Origin: Candidatus Nanohalarchaeota archaeon
Lineage (GTDB): Archaea > EX4484-52 > B79-G9
Length of the DNA stretch: 5,842 nt
Reading direction: 5' to 3'
Assembly (NCBI GenBank): GCA_003660865.1
Contig: QMVA01000102.1
Coordinates: 1 to 5,842 of the forward strand
The notes under the pieces: model-generated
What the model saw: only the letters and a program-made list of their open reading frames with translations
Told to the model about the DNA's origin: nothing
Databases searched by the model: none
In this document: piece by piece, positions 5,741 to 5,842 of the stretch
How the letters are laid out: the number at the start of each line of letters is the position of its first letter
Numbering within the stretch: position 1 is the stretch's first letter
Translations under genes and position numbers: made by a program

Positions 5741-5842
5741 TCAGTATAATTTTCTTCTTTTCTTCCCTACAGGCATTTGACAGTTAGGCTTTTTCACCCC
5801 CAAATCCGCTTTAATGAGATCGTAATTTTCAAAAATCGCCCA
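5741..5842 (-). CDS. Possible 3' end of an unidentified gene, cut by the window edge
   Basis: The minus strand is open from the right edge for 33 codons and ends at TGA at 5743-5741; the other two minus frames close within 16 codons. The peptide begins WAIFENYDLIKADLG and ends in the basic tail GKKRRKLY. I do not recognise the family. The codons do not show the A/C-ending preference of PPDK. The stop is about 80 bases upstream of the PPDK transcription start, which fits a tandem gene with a promoter in between. The frame is short and could be chance. Confidence 0.35.
   Translation of the reverse strand, partial: WAIFENYDLIKADLGVKKPNCQMPVGKKRRKLY

Noticed and set aside
1..5842. A novel defence, mobile or other undescribed multi-gene system
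   Set aside because: All substantial coding capacity is taken by four recognisable metabolic genes. No repeat arrays, transposase, integrase, toxin-antitoxin pair or structured RNA could be seen.

Overview
This window is an ordinary metabolic locus, and I found no CRISPR array, mobile element, rRNA or tRNA in it. It holds three tightly coupled plus-strand genes of aromatic amino acid biosynthesis. They face a long minus-strand gene for pyruvate, phosphate dikinase (PPDK). The control signals look archaeal rather than bacterial. A TTTATATT box with an A-rich element before it lies upstream of PPDK at a distance that suits an archaeal start site. The first aro gene has no Shine-Dalgarno sequence (probably leaderless), while the internal genes do. 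The proteins themselves are of bacterial-like families. In particular, the shikimate kinase is the P-loop type and not the GHMP type used by most archaea. I therefore lean towards an archaeon with bacterial-like metabolic genes, with moderate confidence; a bacterium is not excluded and no lineage can be named.

Layout. Bases 1-193 are an AT-rich upstream region with a perfect 15-bp dyad just before a TATA-like stretch. Shikimate kinase (194-730), chorismate synthase (727-1803) and a class I/II aminotransferase (1800-2930) follow, joined by two ATGA stop/start overlaps, so they are almost certainly one operon. PPDK (2884-5655, minus) converges on the operon and overlaps the aminotransferase tail to tail by 47 bases. 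Its promoter region lies at 5616-5700. A short reading frame running off the right edge (5741-5842, minus) may be the end of another gene.

How the genes fit together. Shikimate kinase and chorismate synthase perform the fifth and seventh steps of the shikimate pathway. The aminotransferase plausibly transaminates a product of that pathway or supplies aspartate/glutamate-linked amino groups. PPDK interconverts pyruvate and phosphoenolpyruvate (PEP), and PEP is a substrate for EPSP synthase, so the neighbourhood is metabolically coherent although PPDK is transcribed separately.

Most worth a second look: (1) the plus strand is rich in G and T across both gene orientations, so codon choice flips to A/C-ending codons in PPDK; (2) Thr replaces the normally conserved His of the chorismate synthase RPGHAD motif; (3) the start of PPDK is unclear, with a good Shine-Dalgarno before an ATA codon and a 12-codon out-of-frame ORF ending on that codon; (4) PPDK carries a roughly 23-residue Gly-rich insertion whose composition breaks the local strand bias; (5) the two converging genes overlap within coding sequence.
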